Shown here: piece by piece, positions 34,501 through 45,187 of the stretch | Layout: every line of letters begins with the position of its first letter | Position numbering within the stretch: the stretch's first letter is position 1 | NCBI GenBank assembly: GCA_003550325.1 | Contig: QKWP01000205.1 | Span: forward strand, 193,081 to 257,080 | From: Gigaspora rosea | Lineage: Eukaryota; Glomeromycota; Glomeromycetes; Diversisporales; Gigasporaceae | Direction of reading: 5' to 3' | DNA length: 64,000 nt | The notes under the pieces: generated by a model | The model's input: only the letters and a program-made list of their open reading frames with translations | Told to the model about the DNA's origin: nothing | Database searches by the model: none | Position numbers and translations under genes: made by a program

Positions 34501-34734
34501 CATGCGGCAGCTTCGCCGCCCATATGCTAAAGATAATAGATTTATTTGTTTTATTCTTATAGAAATGTTTCAGTATTATGATATGATAAGTCATCATATT
34601 TAATTATTCCCATGATGGGACACTTTTCATTAAAAAGATAAAAGTTCAATTCTCGCGCAAAAAAGTCATGTAAATTATTTTTATTTTGGAAAGAAAAATT
34701 TTTCTTAAGCTTTTCTATCATTAGATGTTTCGTC

Positions 34735-35160
34735 TTAAATTTAATGCACCAATTTGAGCCCTTTCGGGCCAAAGCTAGTGCATTATATTTAAAGTATTTG
34801 CTTTAGTCATTAGGTGTTCCACCTTGAATTTAATGCACCAAATTTGGCCCTTCCGGGGCCAAAGCTGGTGCATTAAATTTAAAGCATTTCCTTTCCGACA
34901 TTAAGTGTTCCGTCCCGAATTCAATGCACCAAATTGGGCAAAGTTGATGTATTAAATTTAAAGCATTTCCTTTCTATCATTAGATGTTCCGTCTTGAATT
35001 TAATGCACCAATTTGGGCCCCCTCCAGGGGCCAAAGCTGGTGCATTAGATTTAAAGCATTTCTTTCCGTCATTAGATGTTCCTTCTTGAATTTAATACAA
35101 CAATATGGTCCCCTCCGGGCCAAGCTGGTGCATTAACTTTAAAGCTTTTATTAGTCATGT
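34735..35160 (+). repeat. Palindromic-unit minisatellite, about five 90-110-bp copies
   Basis: Each unit contains an inverted repeat: TTTAATGCACCAAATTTGGC then CC...GGCCAAAGCTGGTGCATTAAA, followed by a conserved spacer TTTAAAGCATTTCCTTTC then ATTAGATGTTCCGTC. Five copies with different divergence and loop lengths (CCCTTTCGGG, CCTTCCGGGG, CCCCCTCCAGGGG and others). Compensating changes inside the GC loop stem are visible between copies. Non-coding. Confidence 0.8.
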
Positions 35161-35470
35161 GAAACGATCATATTGTGACCTTATTCAAATATAACAGTTA
35201 CTGAATGTTACACATTCAATATATTCAGATCCGGATCTAAATTGCTATTGGTAAATGAATATAGTGCAAATTGATCAATACTTTAGAATTTCAATATATT
35301 AAATATCAAAAGTCAAAATTTTTTTACAAGCTTAAAATAATTTTAGCTAACAATACTACTTATATATAAAAACATATTATAATATGTGCACAAAAAATAT
35401 ATATTTATTATAAAAATATTAATTATAAATAAACAAAAAATTTATAAACAAAAAAATATATAGTTTATTC
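35161..35470. other. AT-rich spacer
   Basis: No feature seen between the minisatellite and the end of the transposase relic. Confidence 0.4.
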
Positions 35471-37730
35471 TTTAAAAATCAAATTTTCAATCTGTCTTGC
35501 TTTTAAATCAATCCAATGATTATATGCTTTTTCAAAATTAAAATTCTCAATATCAGAACTATTTATTAAAATCATTAAATGCTTATTTAAATTTCTGTAC
35601 AAAGCTTATTTTGAAGCTTTGTTTTAATTAAATTCTGGTATAAAAAAATTCTTTTCACTATTGTAATTAATAAAATTATTATTTACATCAAAAATATGTT
35701 TTTATATTTCTATAAAATTATAATCTCTTTCTAAATAAAATTCTAAATAAAATTTTGCTGAATTCTATTCTTCTGATAGCTTTTTTTTTAACAACTTATG
35801 CAAAATATTATAATCAGCCACTCTGCTATCTCTATAATAGTTGCCTAAAAATCTAATTTCTTTTTATCAATAAGTTGCTATTTGCCTATCTGTCTTAGAA
35901 AACTATTTAACATCAAATATACTTAAAGTATCATATAAATCAAAAATATTGAAATCATTTTTGTAATGCTTCAATTATTGCTTCTGCATAATCTTTAATA
36001 AAAAAGGGTTGATTTATGGTCCATATAATTATGTAAAATAATACTATATGTAGGTTGTATATCAGTACTTCTAATAAAACTTTTAGAAATCAAATTAATA
36101 GCTGTTTTTAAATGAGGTTTAAGATGTAAAAGTGCAACATAATCAGACTGAAAAACATTGATTAATCTTTTTAATTATTCTTTTTAATATTGTTGTCAAA
36201 TTTGCTAAAAACATAGTAGCTATAACAAAGTCCTTATCTAATAATAAAATTAAACTTTTTGGCTTCTTTTTCTTTTACTAATAAATCCTCATTTAATGTT
36301 AATAAAATTAAATCAATAATTTGGTAAAGATTTTCTGCAACATTTGATAATGAAAGCCATCTTGTTTCAATAAGATTTTGTAATTCTAGATTTGGTTCAT
36401 CATTTATATTCTATTTAATAATTCTTTTAAAATTTAAAGTTTACTATAAATAAAGGTTACTGTATAATATTATTATATAATAGATAATATATATACCTGT
36501 ATAAGATATAGCATTCTTTGATATTTATAAAATTGACTAAAATATGAATAAAATTTATACAAAATTTTTTCATATCCTTTAAAATATTTAACTTTTAAAG
36601 AAGCATTTTTGCTTGCTAAATGCAAGCAATATACTATACAATAGTTTGATGATATAAATGAATTCAAATTTTTAATCTAGCCAATACTTCACTTTGATGT
36701 CCTATAAAATAAATAATAATCAGTTAATTAAATTTTAAACTTTTAATAATTAATTTGTAAAAATATATATATATATAAATTACTTAATATATTAGATATG
36801 CCATCTAAGCCAAAATGAATTAAAGAATTGATATTTAAATTTTTTAATTCAAGAAATAATTTTATTTGAGTAAAAATAAAAGAGCATTAGTTTTTTCTAA
36901 ATTAAGCATTCCAAGGTAATGCATATATGGAATATTTATTTATTAAATATTTAGCTATAATTGCTAAATGCTTGTGATCTAAAATAGCACTAGTTTTATC
37001 AATTATCAAACTCTAGTATTTAGAAGTATTTAGTTCATTGAATAACCTTTTTTTAATAATATTACAGATACCTGAATTGTTATTTGTATAACTACTATAT
37101 GATACTTTTGTTTTATTTTTTTCATATTGTGGTGTTTTGAGAATACATATCTTATCTGAAGTAATATATTCTTTATAATTACAGATTTGAGTTGTAACTA
37201 ATTCACATAAATTAGGAAATAAATTGATAGATTGATGATTTTTAGCACAAAAATAAACATTTCTCATAAGCAATATAATACTTAATTTTTCAATACCCAA
37301 TTGCTTTGCAAAATTAGTAATAATTCTTGATTGTTGCAGTTTGAAAAGCTCTTTAAATTCTTTGTGCTCAGTTGTTTTTATATGATTTTTAATACTTTTT
37401 TTAATTAATATTTTGTTGTACCTACTGTAAATACTATTTTTCTATTTCTTTCTCAGCATAATGTACAAAATAATACAGTTTTATCTTCAATTGCTTTTTT
37501 TAAACCATAGATATATTCTAAACCAATTTGATCTGGATCTTTGTGAGTATAAGATCTTTTAGTGAGTATTTATTTTGTATTAAATACATGTTCTGTATCT
37601 AATACATGTTCTGTTCTGATACTTGTTCTGTATCTAGTACTTGTTCTGTATCTAATACTAGTTTTGTATCTGATACTTGTGCTATATCTGAACTAGAAGA
37701 TAATTCTTCTTGATCTTCATTTTTTTGTTT
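35471..37730 (-). pseudogene. Decayed hAT transposase relic (ZNF862/KIAA1586-like)
   Basis: Reading the minus strand in shifting frames recovers, in the right order, the landmarks of the ZNF862/KIAA1586-type hAT family. These are an acidic N-terminal tail (KNEDQEELSSSSDIA), an FCTLC zinc-type cluster (about 37.47 kb), RNVYFCAKNHQSINLFPNLC (about 37.2 kb), a DDE-region-like SLIIDKTSAILDHKHLAI (about 36.97-37.02 kb), FGLDGISNIL (about 36.78 kb), CIVYCLHLASKNA (about 36.6 kb), ETRWLSLSNVAENLYQI (about 36.35 kb) and the end FEKAYNHWIDLKARQI with a stop near 35471. Many stops, frameshifts and a 50-60-bp AT-rich gap (36.42-36.48 kb) show it is dead. It could once have mobilised the hAT MITEs nearby, but its own TIRs are not identified. 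Confidence 0.75.
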
Positions 37731-38370
37731 TTTTTCTTATTTGTTAATTAAAAAAATCAGTTTATACTATTTTTGCTTTTTTTTAGACCTGAATATTGCT
37801 GATTTAAAAAAATGGTTAAAAAACTAAAAAAATTATTTGTTTAAGTTGATGAAAAGTCAATAAATTGAAAAGATGGCAAGACAAAAATATGCCAAAAATA
37901 ATTTATCCAAATTGCACAAAGTAGAATTTTAGTTAAAACTAGTATTAGTAGTCAATTTAACCAAATTATGCATAATTAACATTGCATAAGCAAGTACATG
38001 CATTCAAGTATGATTTAATTAGTTTCCTATTTTAGAACTGATTAGATAGAAATATTTTCACTAATAAAAGCAGTTGTTATAGCAAGCACAAATCATACCT
38101 TTTCAGAAAAATTTGCTCTTACTCATGCTAAATTCTGCCATTTTTATAGTACTTCTAAAACTTCATGTCAGCCCATTTTATACAGTGTAGAGGACCATTG
38201 GCTAATTATAGCATAAATTTAGCACAATTATTGTCGCTATTTTGGGTACTTATTCTTTCTCAGTTTCTTTGAATAATTTCAGATTGTAATATATTTAATT
38301 GTTTATTTTACGAAGTTTAAAATTTTACTACAGTAAAATTGGCCAACTAATATTAGATAATTATTTACAT
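37731..38370. other. AT-rich spacer
   Basis: Upstream side of the transposase relic; no gene or paired repeat seen. Confidence 0.4.
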
Positions 38371-38525
38371 GTATGCAGCAAAATTTGTACAAATAGGGCA
38401 ATTTTTGTATATATAAGGCAAATTTTAATGTGTATGCGTATATAAGGCAAATTTTCACATATATGTGCAAAATTTGTACAAATAGAGCATATGTTGCACT
38501 ATATACAGCATACAGCATACTAAGT
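38371..38525 (+). repeat. Imperfect minisatellite GGCAAATTTT/TATATAAGGC
   Basis: Degenerate repeats of GCAAAATTTGTACAAATAGG and GTATATAAGGCAAATTTTAA, with ACAGCATACAGCATAC at the end. Non-coding; ORFs here are repeat-encoded. Confidence 0.5.
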
Positions 38526-38689
38526 GTACCAATTATTTTAATATTATATGTACAAATTTAAATTTATATGCACTATATCTACTGCACAAATTCAATTTAT
38601 ATTACTAATTACCATGGCAACCCATATGATCTGCCAATCATTTTTGAGATTGGTAATCATATATAAATATTATTGTTTTTTTTTTATTT

Positions 38690-39545
38690 TTGTATTTTTT
38701 CCCTAGATAAGTATTTTTTTTGCTTTTTAACTATGTAATATTTTTTTTGCTTTTTATTATAACTAACTTTTTTCTGTCTTGAGACTATTGTCTTTAATAT
38801 TGTTACAGCAGGTATTATTTTACCGTTTCGGTACAACTTTTTTTCAGAAAGTATTTTTTTTATTTAATTTATTTTGCTTTTAACTACCTTTTTTTTGTGA
38901 GTGCGTTTTGTCATTGTTGGAAATGTTTTAAAATTGTTTTCTTTAAAATTGTTATAGCAAGTATTAGTTTTTTATTATTTCAGTACTATTGTTTTAGGAA
39001 GTATTTTTCTTTTTTTGTTTTTTTTTGTCAAAAGGGTTGTTTTGGAACTATTATTAAAAAAATCGTAGCAGTTATTTTGGCACTACTTTTGTTCAAAAAT
39101 TAGTTTTTTTTTTATATATAACTTTTTTTGTTTTTATAATAACTAATATATTTTTCAAAAGTGTTTTGGCACAACTTTTTTTTAGTAAGTAAGTTTCTTT
39201 TTTTTATATAATTTTTTTTGTATTGTCAGAATTGTTTGAAAATTATTGTCTTTAAAATTGTTGTAGCAGATAATATTTCATTGTTTTAGTACTATTTTTT
39301 TAGAAAATATATATTTTTTTTATATAATTTTTTTTGTTTTTAACTAACTTTTTTTTATAGATGTGTTTTTGTCATGTCTTGAAACTATCATCTTCACAGT
39401 AGTACCACTTTATTTTGAAAAGTATTTTGTTTTTTTATATAATTTTTCACTTTTTGTCATTGTCTCATTTTGGCACCACTTTTTTTTTTATAATTACTGT
39501 TTTTTTTCTAGATTGTTGAATTATCATTGTTATTATTTTCAGAAT
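38690..39545 (+). repeat. T-rich tandem repeat, about 140-bp units
   Basis: Five or six diverged copies of a unit around GACTATTGTCTTTAATATTG, TTACAGCAGGTATTATTTTA, CCGTTTCGGTACAACTTTTT, each padded by long T runs. Short Phe-rich ORFs are artefacts of the repeats. Possibly an expanded transposon tail. Confidence 0.55.
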
Positions 39546-39557
39546 CTTGTCAAGTTC

Positions 39558-40453
39558 TTTAATTGATAATCCGTTTCTGAATGGGGCAATCATATATAGC
39601 CATATATAGTAAATTGTGATGCACATGACTATTAATTTTACTATAGTCCAAAATACCATTTCATGTAAACAATAGTCTGTTTACATTAGTTGTCAATTCA
39701 TTTTTTAGCAATATCAAGGCATCTATTAAACAGATTTATGATATTATTATATTAAAATCAGAAAATGATGCTCTACAAGTTTACTTAAAAATTGCAAATA
39801 TATTTACTTAGTAGAAAAATGACTTCACTTTGTCGTAGTAATACGGATCGATGAAAAAATCGCGGGCCGAGGCCGATCCAAAAAAAACTCGAGCCGGTCG
39901 ACCGGGCCGACCTTTTTCTAGTGTAATTTTTTTTTATCAGAATCAATCAACATTTATCTATATTAAACGTGTAAAAAGCCATCAGATAGTTTTTTATCGA
40001 ATTCTAGTGATATTAAATGATTTAATTTTTATTCTTTTTGTTCTTGAGAAAAATTCCAGCATGTTAGTATTTCATGTTGATTGATTGTCTATGCCTTCGA
40101 ACATTCTTATACTTAGATTATATTCGCTATTTGCAGTTTATCACCTAAATAAGCCAATTCACTTAAGTTATTATAAATGACTAGCCGATTTTATTTAATT
40201 CCTGGCCTGAAATATACTTAAGAAGATAATCGATTCTAACACTTCTCTTACCAACCGGCCTGGCCCACAAAGGTGTGGGCTGAAGGTCGACCCACCCATC
40301 AACCTGGCCGTTGGGCCAGGGTCAATCTGTATCACTACTTTGTCGTGAAGTGGCATTTGTGGCTTAGTAATTTTATATAGTAAATTATATAGAATTGCGC
40401 ATTAAAATTTACTATATACAGCTTCACCATTATAAAACGGATTATCAATTAAA
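39558..40453. mobile_element. Outer TIR element hosting a nested hAT MITE
   Basis: The left end TTTAATTGATAATCCGTTTC then TGAATGGGG, with ATATAGTAAATTGTGATGC further in, is inverted at the right (CACCATTATAAAACGGATTATCAATTAAA and GCGCATTAAAATTTACTATA). Total 896 bp, of which about 510 bp is the inserted hAT element 39836-40337 plus its duplicated target. Non-coding. Confidence 0.7.
39836..40337. mobile_element. hAT-type MITE, 502 bp, target duplication CTTTGTCG
   Basis: Starts TAGTAATACGGATCGA and ends TCAATCTGTATCACTA (inverted, TAG-start). A perfect octamer CTTTGTCG lies at 39828-39835 and 40338-40345. Both ends are GC-rich with GGGCCGA/GGCC and GGTCGACC motifs. Diverged pieces of the same family are at 41.59-41.64 kb and perhaps 7.69 kb. 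Non-coding. Confidence 0.85.
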
Positions 40454-41290
40454 TATTTTTTTAGTCAAACTTGCAACTGGACACAAATATAGCTAATATC
40501 TCCTTTAGGATGGGTTTTTTTTGTCTTATTTTTTTTTGTCTTTTTTTTTGCTCTTTTTTTTTAAATTATTGGAATTAATTTTCTTTTCTTTAGGTGTTTG
40601 TTTTTATTATAATCAAAATATTAGGTTTTATTAGAGCTGTCATTGTTGTAATTAGATGTGATTTTGTTATTGGTGCTATCATAATAAAATAGTTCCAAAG
40701 TTGGTATAAACTAGAATTGGAGTTGAAAAGGATAAATAGGGGGTTTTAAAGTTAATTTCAAAAGAAAATGTACAATCATAAAGGAATTTATTATATATAA
40801 ATAAGCTTACTGGTATAGATTATTGATTATGAAATAAATATGTTGTTATTTTTTTTTGATTTTTAAATAATTTCAAAGTGTATTATGCCACTGAGCATCT
40901 CCTTTGGGAGTTCATAAAAAAATTTTAAATGTATATGATTGACCAATCGAATTTGATTACGTGCTTTACATGCTTGTGTTGAACACATAATGTACATGAT
41001 CGAATTTGATTGGTTGATCATGGGGTTGCTATAGCAATGGGTTGCCATAAAATAATGCCCTTATTATATTATTTGTTAAAAGTTATTTATTGTTTAAATA
41101 TAATTTACAATACTTATTTGTATTTTTATAAGAAGAAATTTTTTATTTATTATTTAATATTATTTTTTATGGGATCTACTATTTCTACTATGGAAAATTG
41201 CTATTCCTACTATGGTTATACAAAAATTTCTATTTTTAAATTTAATATAATATACTATAGTTAAATCATCAAAATTGGCCCAATGGATCC
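40454..41290. other. T-rich and AT-rich spacer
   Basis: Contains a TTTTTTTGTCTT tract at 40515-40560 and degenerate AT-rich DNA. Short reading frames at 41010-41264 and 40863-41048 overlap in opposite strands without features. No gene supported. Confidence 0.4.
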
Positions 41291-41296
41291 TAAGTA

Positions 41297-41645
41297 GGGC
41301 TCTGATGAACCCTGAACTGAACCAGACTTAAACAAGTCTGAGTCTGGTTCAAAATTCAAACCGGACTCGAACTCAAACTATTTGCAACTCAGTTCAGTCT
41401 GAGTCCGAATATCAAACTTTTGGCTTGGTTTGAATCTAGTTGAGTCTAGTTCAAAAGGTTGAATCCGGTCTGAAAGTTTGAAACCAATCCAATATGCATA
41501 AATGGTAAATATTTTTATAGTATGTTGACTCAGATAAGTATCACCTGGGGTTATCCATAAGTGAGCGGGTGAGTTGAGTTGAATTATGGCCTACCTGGCC
41601 TAATGGCCATGTCTATGGGTGGATCGATCCTAAACTTGCATCTTT
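41297..41645. repeat. GGTTYGAG-rich hAT debris
   Basis: TAGGGCTCTGATGAACCCTG opens like a hAT terminus and is followed by many GAGTCTGGTTCAAA/GGTTTGAATC motifs to about 41485. A second block at 41590-41640 (GGCCTAATGGCCATGTCTAT then GGGTGGATCGATCC) is the diverged inverse of the right end of the 39.8-kb MITE. Neither has a complete pair of ends. Confidence 0.45.
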
Positions 41646-41741
41646 GTGAGCTTGGTTGATAATGATATTCTTTAAATGCCAATAATTACAGTAGCACATT
41701 AAATATGTTTCTGCATGATTTCTCATTTTCATATTACATAC

Positions 41742-41861
41742 TCGTATAATCACTTTAAGTCCACTTGAATCTATGTCAATAAACGATGATTTGTCTTTAA
41801 TATCCCATGCAGTCGACAAAACAATTTCATTGCATGAAGTTTTTAAATCTAAATCTCCCAT
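41742..41861 (-). pseudogene. Orphan first exon, SPRY/concanavalin-A-like flavour
   Basis: A 40-codon minus-strand exon starting at ATG 41861 ends precisely at a consensus donor (CGA|GTATGT). It reads MGDLDLKTSC..., then LSTAWDIKDKSSFIDIDSSG, LKVIIR. The T-A-W-D-x-K-D-K-S...D-S-S-G-L-K-V pattern is that of the beginning of SPRY/ConA-like domain proteins that are numerous in this fungal lineage (from memory). Downstream, where exon 2 should be, the sequence runs into transposon debris (41.59-41.64 kb) and no continuation is found. Interpreted as a gene truncated by insertions; a distant exon 2 cannot be excluded. Confidence 0.4.
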
Positions 41862-42126
41862 TGCTGTAGGTTAAAATCAATTCAAATCTTTTGTCAAAGT
41901 AATTTACAGAAATATTCACGAACACAACGATTTATGTATACGTATTTGCATTCTGTACTAGTGTTACAAGCTAAATGATATATTTAAATCTTATTGATAT
42001 TGATATATTTGTTTGTGTAATCCTGCGAATAACTGTGAATAGACGATCAATTATGCGAATAAGGATTTAGTTTTGTGCAACATATAGTTATTGAATGCGA
42101 AGCTACGTACTCTTTCAGTATGAATC
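41862..42126. other. Upstream region of the orphan exon
   Basis: AT-rich, no repeats recognised. If the orphan exon is still transcribed its promoter would be here. Confidence 0.3.
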
Positions 42127-42732
42127 ATTGGGGTGGCGATATACTATGTAAATCAAAATTATATGTGGATTCATTATTTTTAAAATAATCGATGATTTAA
42201 GTGATTATTAATAGATGAACTACGTAATAGATTTTTTATATATAAAATCGTGCTTCACTTCTTTAGATGCATGGGTTGTATATCTTTTCTTAACTGGAAA
42301 ATTTTACAACTAAGCGATTCTTAAACATAGTTTTTACAAAGTTACGAGATTTTTTTTTTCGTCATTTATTGGAAATCAACTATTTTTTTTCAGTCTCATT
42401 TTAATTGAGCAAAATTGTTACTTAATTTAATCGAACAAAATCGAATAAACTGGTAATTTTTTCAATTAAAATATAAATTTTACTTCGTAACTTTATTCTT
42501 TGGAACTTAATACTTGCCTGTACAAAATTTGGATTCGAAGCAATCAATTTTAAAGGCTGTGCATCTAAATGAAGGGTTGAACTTACGCCGATTCCCAATT
42601 AAAGAATACAAAATACTTTGTAAAATACATGTTCGATATTGTTACACAACATTTCAAAAAAAAATCTTCAATAGAATTTTTATATTATACCACGTCGAGT
42701 ATTGATATACATAGTATACCGCGCACCCCAAT
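42127..42732. mobile_element. TIR element, ATTGGGGTG family, copy 2
   Basis: ATTGGGGTGGCGATATACTA, then TGTAAATC, at the left and GATATACATAGTATACCGCG, then CACCCCAAT, at the right. Shares interior motifs (TTAGATGCATGGGTTG, AATCAAAATTATATGTGG) with the element at 18.69 kb. 606 bp. Non-coding; target duplication not seen. Confidence 0.65.
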
Positions 42733-43955
42733 GGATCATGTGGGAAACATTGTACGGTAAAGCTATATTATGCAATTATAAGTCAAATGAATATCAAATA
42801 ATAATACAATCGCCCATTAACAATGTGAACCTGATGAAACAATGTTTGAATAAAAATTTAGGAAAACGGTCAGCGGAAGAGTTCTGAAGTTTTTAAAAAT
42901 GACGAGAAAATTATCAAATTTTTATCGGAACTAAAAATACCTAAACATATCAAACTTTGACATAAAGTAAATACAGTAGCAGTAGCAAACTAATTGGTTT
43001 ATAAAATCGCATTTTATCTCGAAACTGTGATCAATTTTTTATAATCAATCCTTAAAATAATATCTAGTTAGAAAATAAAATTAAAGTGAAAATTAGCCTC
43101 TTTACGTTTTCTAAATGAAATTTAAATACCACTTAGTCATTATCAAGAGATGTAAGCAATGATTGAGTTCAAGCGTGTCTTGAAAGCGAATTCAGTTTAG
43201 ATCTTTTAAATTGTTTATGACAATTCAATCTATATTCAATAAAATAGATAGATGAGAATAATTAAATGTTAAATGCATAGTCATTATATTTGACTTATAA
43301 TTCAAAAGAATCTTAGCATTGAGTTTATGTAGATAATAACGTGAATCGAATTTCGAGTTTGATTTCATCGATAGTCTCAAAACGCCATTTTCAAAATAAG
43401 ATACTTCAAAGGTTTTTGGCGTAAAACGAAAAAAAAATATAGATATTATAAAAAGATAAAATAAAAAAATTTTTTTTGTTCTAATAAAGAATACTAATTG
43501 CATTGTAAGATACAAATGTTAGCTTAAAAGTGAAAACTATCTTTTTTCATAAAGAATATAAATCGTCAAATTTTATTGTAATTTGCAAATCCCTTAACGT
43601 TATTAATTAAATCATTACCCTGAAAATTTTTTGACATTACACTTGACCGATCATTTTTGGCGAGACAATAAATGATCATCATTAAACTTTTAATATGTTC
43701 AGATGTTACGTTTAATTTTCATTTTTTATATATGACTCAGTGTGGTCTTTAGTTTTGGTATGTTTTTTATTGCATATTTGTAGCTCCTAATTACATATAA
43801 AACATTTATTAATTATTTATTTTTTACAACAAAAATATTATATGATTTATATTTACCATTTGTTGCGTATACATTTTTTTTATTATAATTATAACATAAA
43901 ATACAAAAAATCCTATTATGGGAATTTATTTTTTCAACCTGGCTGACTTTCATAA
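42733..43955. other. Intergenic DNA with unrecognised short frames
   Basis: Frames of 61 codons (42702-42887, +) and 96 codons (43225-43515, -) have mixed composition. The latter starts with a hydrophobic Phe-rich stretch and then KFDSRYYLHKLNAKI, but has no recognised domain, splice support or stop-free extension. I do not call genes here. Confidence 0.3.
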
Positions 43956-43964
43956 TTTTTAATA

Positions 43965-44186
43965 GCAGAGGTATCAGGAGTGCGTCAAGTGTGACCCGAG
44001 ATTACATGAGGAAACTTCTTCCTGCGTTGAGATTATTTTATATAATTGGAAAATTTGCTTTGTATTCTCAACGCAAGAAGATGTTTCCTCATGTAAACTC
44101 GGGTCACATTTGACGCACTCCTGATGCACTCCTGATACACTAAACTAGGCAAGGCAGTTGTAAAAAAATCAAAAAAGACCTCTGCT
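43965..44186. mobile_element. Fold-back MITE with 10-bp flanking repeat ATTTTTAATA
   Basis: Outer TIR GCAGAGGT/ACCTCTGC, then strong inner arms: TCAGGAGTGCGTCAAGTGTG, ACCCGAG...ATGAGGAAACTTCTTCCTGC inverted at 44060-44130. The direct repeat ATTTTTAATA is at 43955-43964 and 44187-44196. A 9-10-bp duplication would fit Mutator-like elements. The right arm repeats CACTCCTGATG/CACTCCTGATA. Non-coding. Confidence 0.6.
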
Positions 44187-44798
44187 ATTTTTAATAATAT
44201 TTGGTCTGATAATTTTTAGCTCAACGGTCTTCACTGTGAATTTTAAAGATTAAATAACAGTAGCAAAATTTAAATTTTTTATTCGTTGTTTATTGCCATT
44301 GTTCACTTGATTAGATACGCTAATTTTGATAATTAAGAAAAACACTTCAAACAATAGACTACAGGCCGACAAATTACTATCCTCGCAGGCAAATTTTTTT
44401 TGTACAACATTAAAAGTTTAATTGGCTTAGATTTATATGATTATGGATAATTTATTAACAATCAAATTTATGTTAATAAATATTAGCGATAATACATATT
44501 TCTTACGTAGTAATAAATTAATATTTAATCTGATAATGATAAATTTTTATTATCGGTATTTGTTTCGTAATAAAATTTTATTATTATTTTCGTAACTATT
44601 TAATGTATAATAATTAAATTATTATTTTCGTAACTACGTATTTAATGTGTAATAATTAAATTATTATTTTTTTGACTATTTAAGGCATTTTTTTTTTTAA
44701 TATGTAATAATTACTTATTATGTTTTTAATTTTATCTTTAAACCACATCGGCCTTTATATTGTAAGGGATAGGATTTTAAGCCCTGGGTGAAACTCAA
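44187..44798. other. AT-rich spacer
   Basis: No gene. Local duplications of TAATTAAATTATTATTTTCG occur at 44576-44675. Confidence 0.4.
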
Positions 44799-44998
44799 TA
44801 TTACAGTATTAGTTACCTACAACTCTACTGTATACTGTAAATTTTTCAAAATGTTGAGGTACAAGAATATTGATTTTTTGAAAAGCTTATTGAACTAACA
44901 TTACAGTGTTAGTTACCTACAACTCTATACTGTAAATTTTTCAACATGCCGAGGTACAAGAATATTCATTTTTAACATTTGAAAAGCTTAGTGAGCTA
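44799..44998 (+). repeat. 100-bp tandem duplication
   Basis: ATTACAGTATTAGTTACCTA then CAACTCTACTGTATACTG...GAGGTACAAGAATATT...GAAAAGCTTA is present twice, offset 100 bp, differing by a few substitutions and a short indel. Confidence 0.75.
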
Positions 44999-45001
44999 AA
45001 A

Positions 45002-45187
45002 CTTATTACGTAAATATAGCCCCCTCCCAATGTCAGTCATTTGACAATTACAAGTTCTAAAATAGTCAAAATATAAACTTTATATGATTTGTTACTTTAG
45101 AGCTCGCAATTGTCAAACGATGGATTACTTTAGAATTTGTAATTGTCAAATGACTGACTTTGAAAGGGGCTATATTTATGTAATAAG
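45002..45187. mobile_element. Fold-back, CTTATTACGTAAATATAGCCCC ends
   Basis: CTTATTACGTAAATATAGCC, then GTCAGTCATTTGACAATTAC, is inverted with few mismatches at 45110-45187. Arms about 65 bp with an AT-rich loop. Non-coding. Confidence 0.65.

Noticed and set aside
38897..39659. Short Phe-rich ORFs on both strands
   Set aside because: Produced by the T-rich tandem repeat.
41440..41480. tRNA-like GGTTGAATCC string
   Set aside because: No cloverleaf partners or acceptor stem; it belongs to GGTTYGAG-type transposon repeats.
41297..41645. Complete hAT element with duplication GATCCTAA
   Set aside because: GATCCTAA does occur at both edges, but the ends between them are not inverted copies of each other, so the match may be chance or mark two separate remnants.
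43225..43515. 96-codon minus-strand ORF as a secreted protein
   Set aside because: The hydrophobic start is due to A/T runs, there is no clear cleavage site, no splice partners and no recognisable domain; kept only as an unexplained frame.
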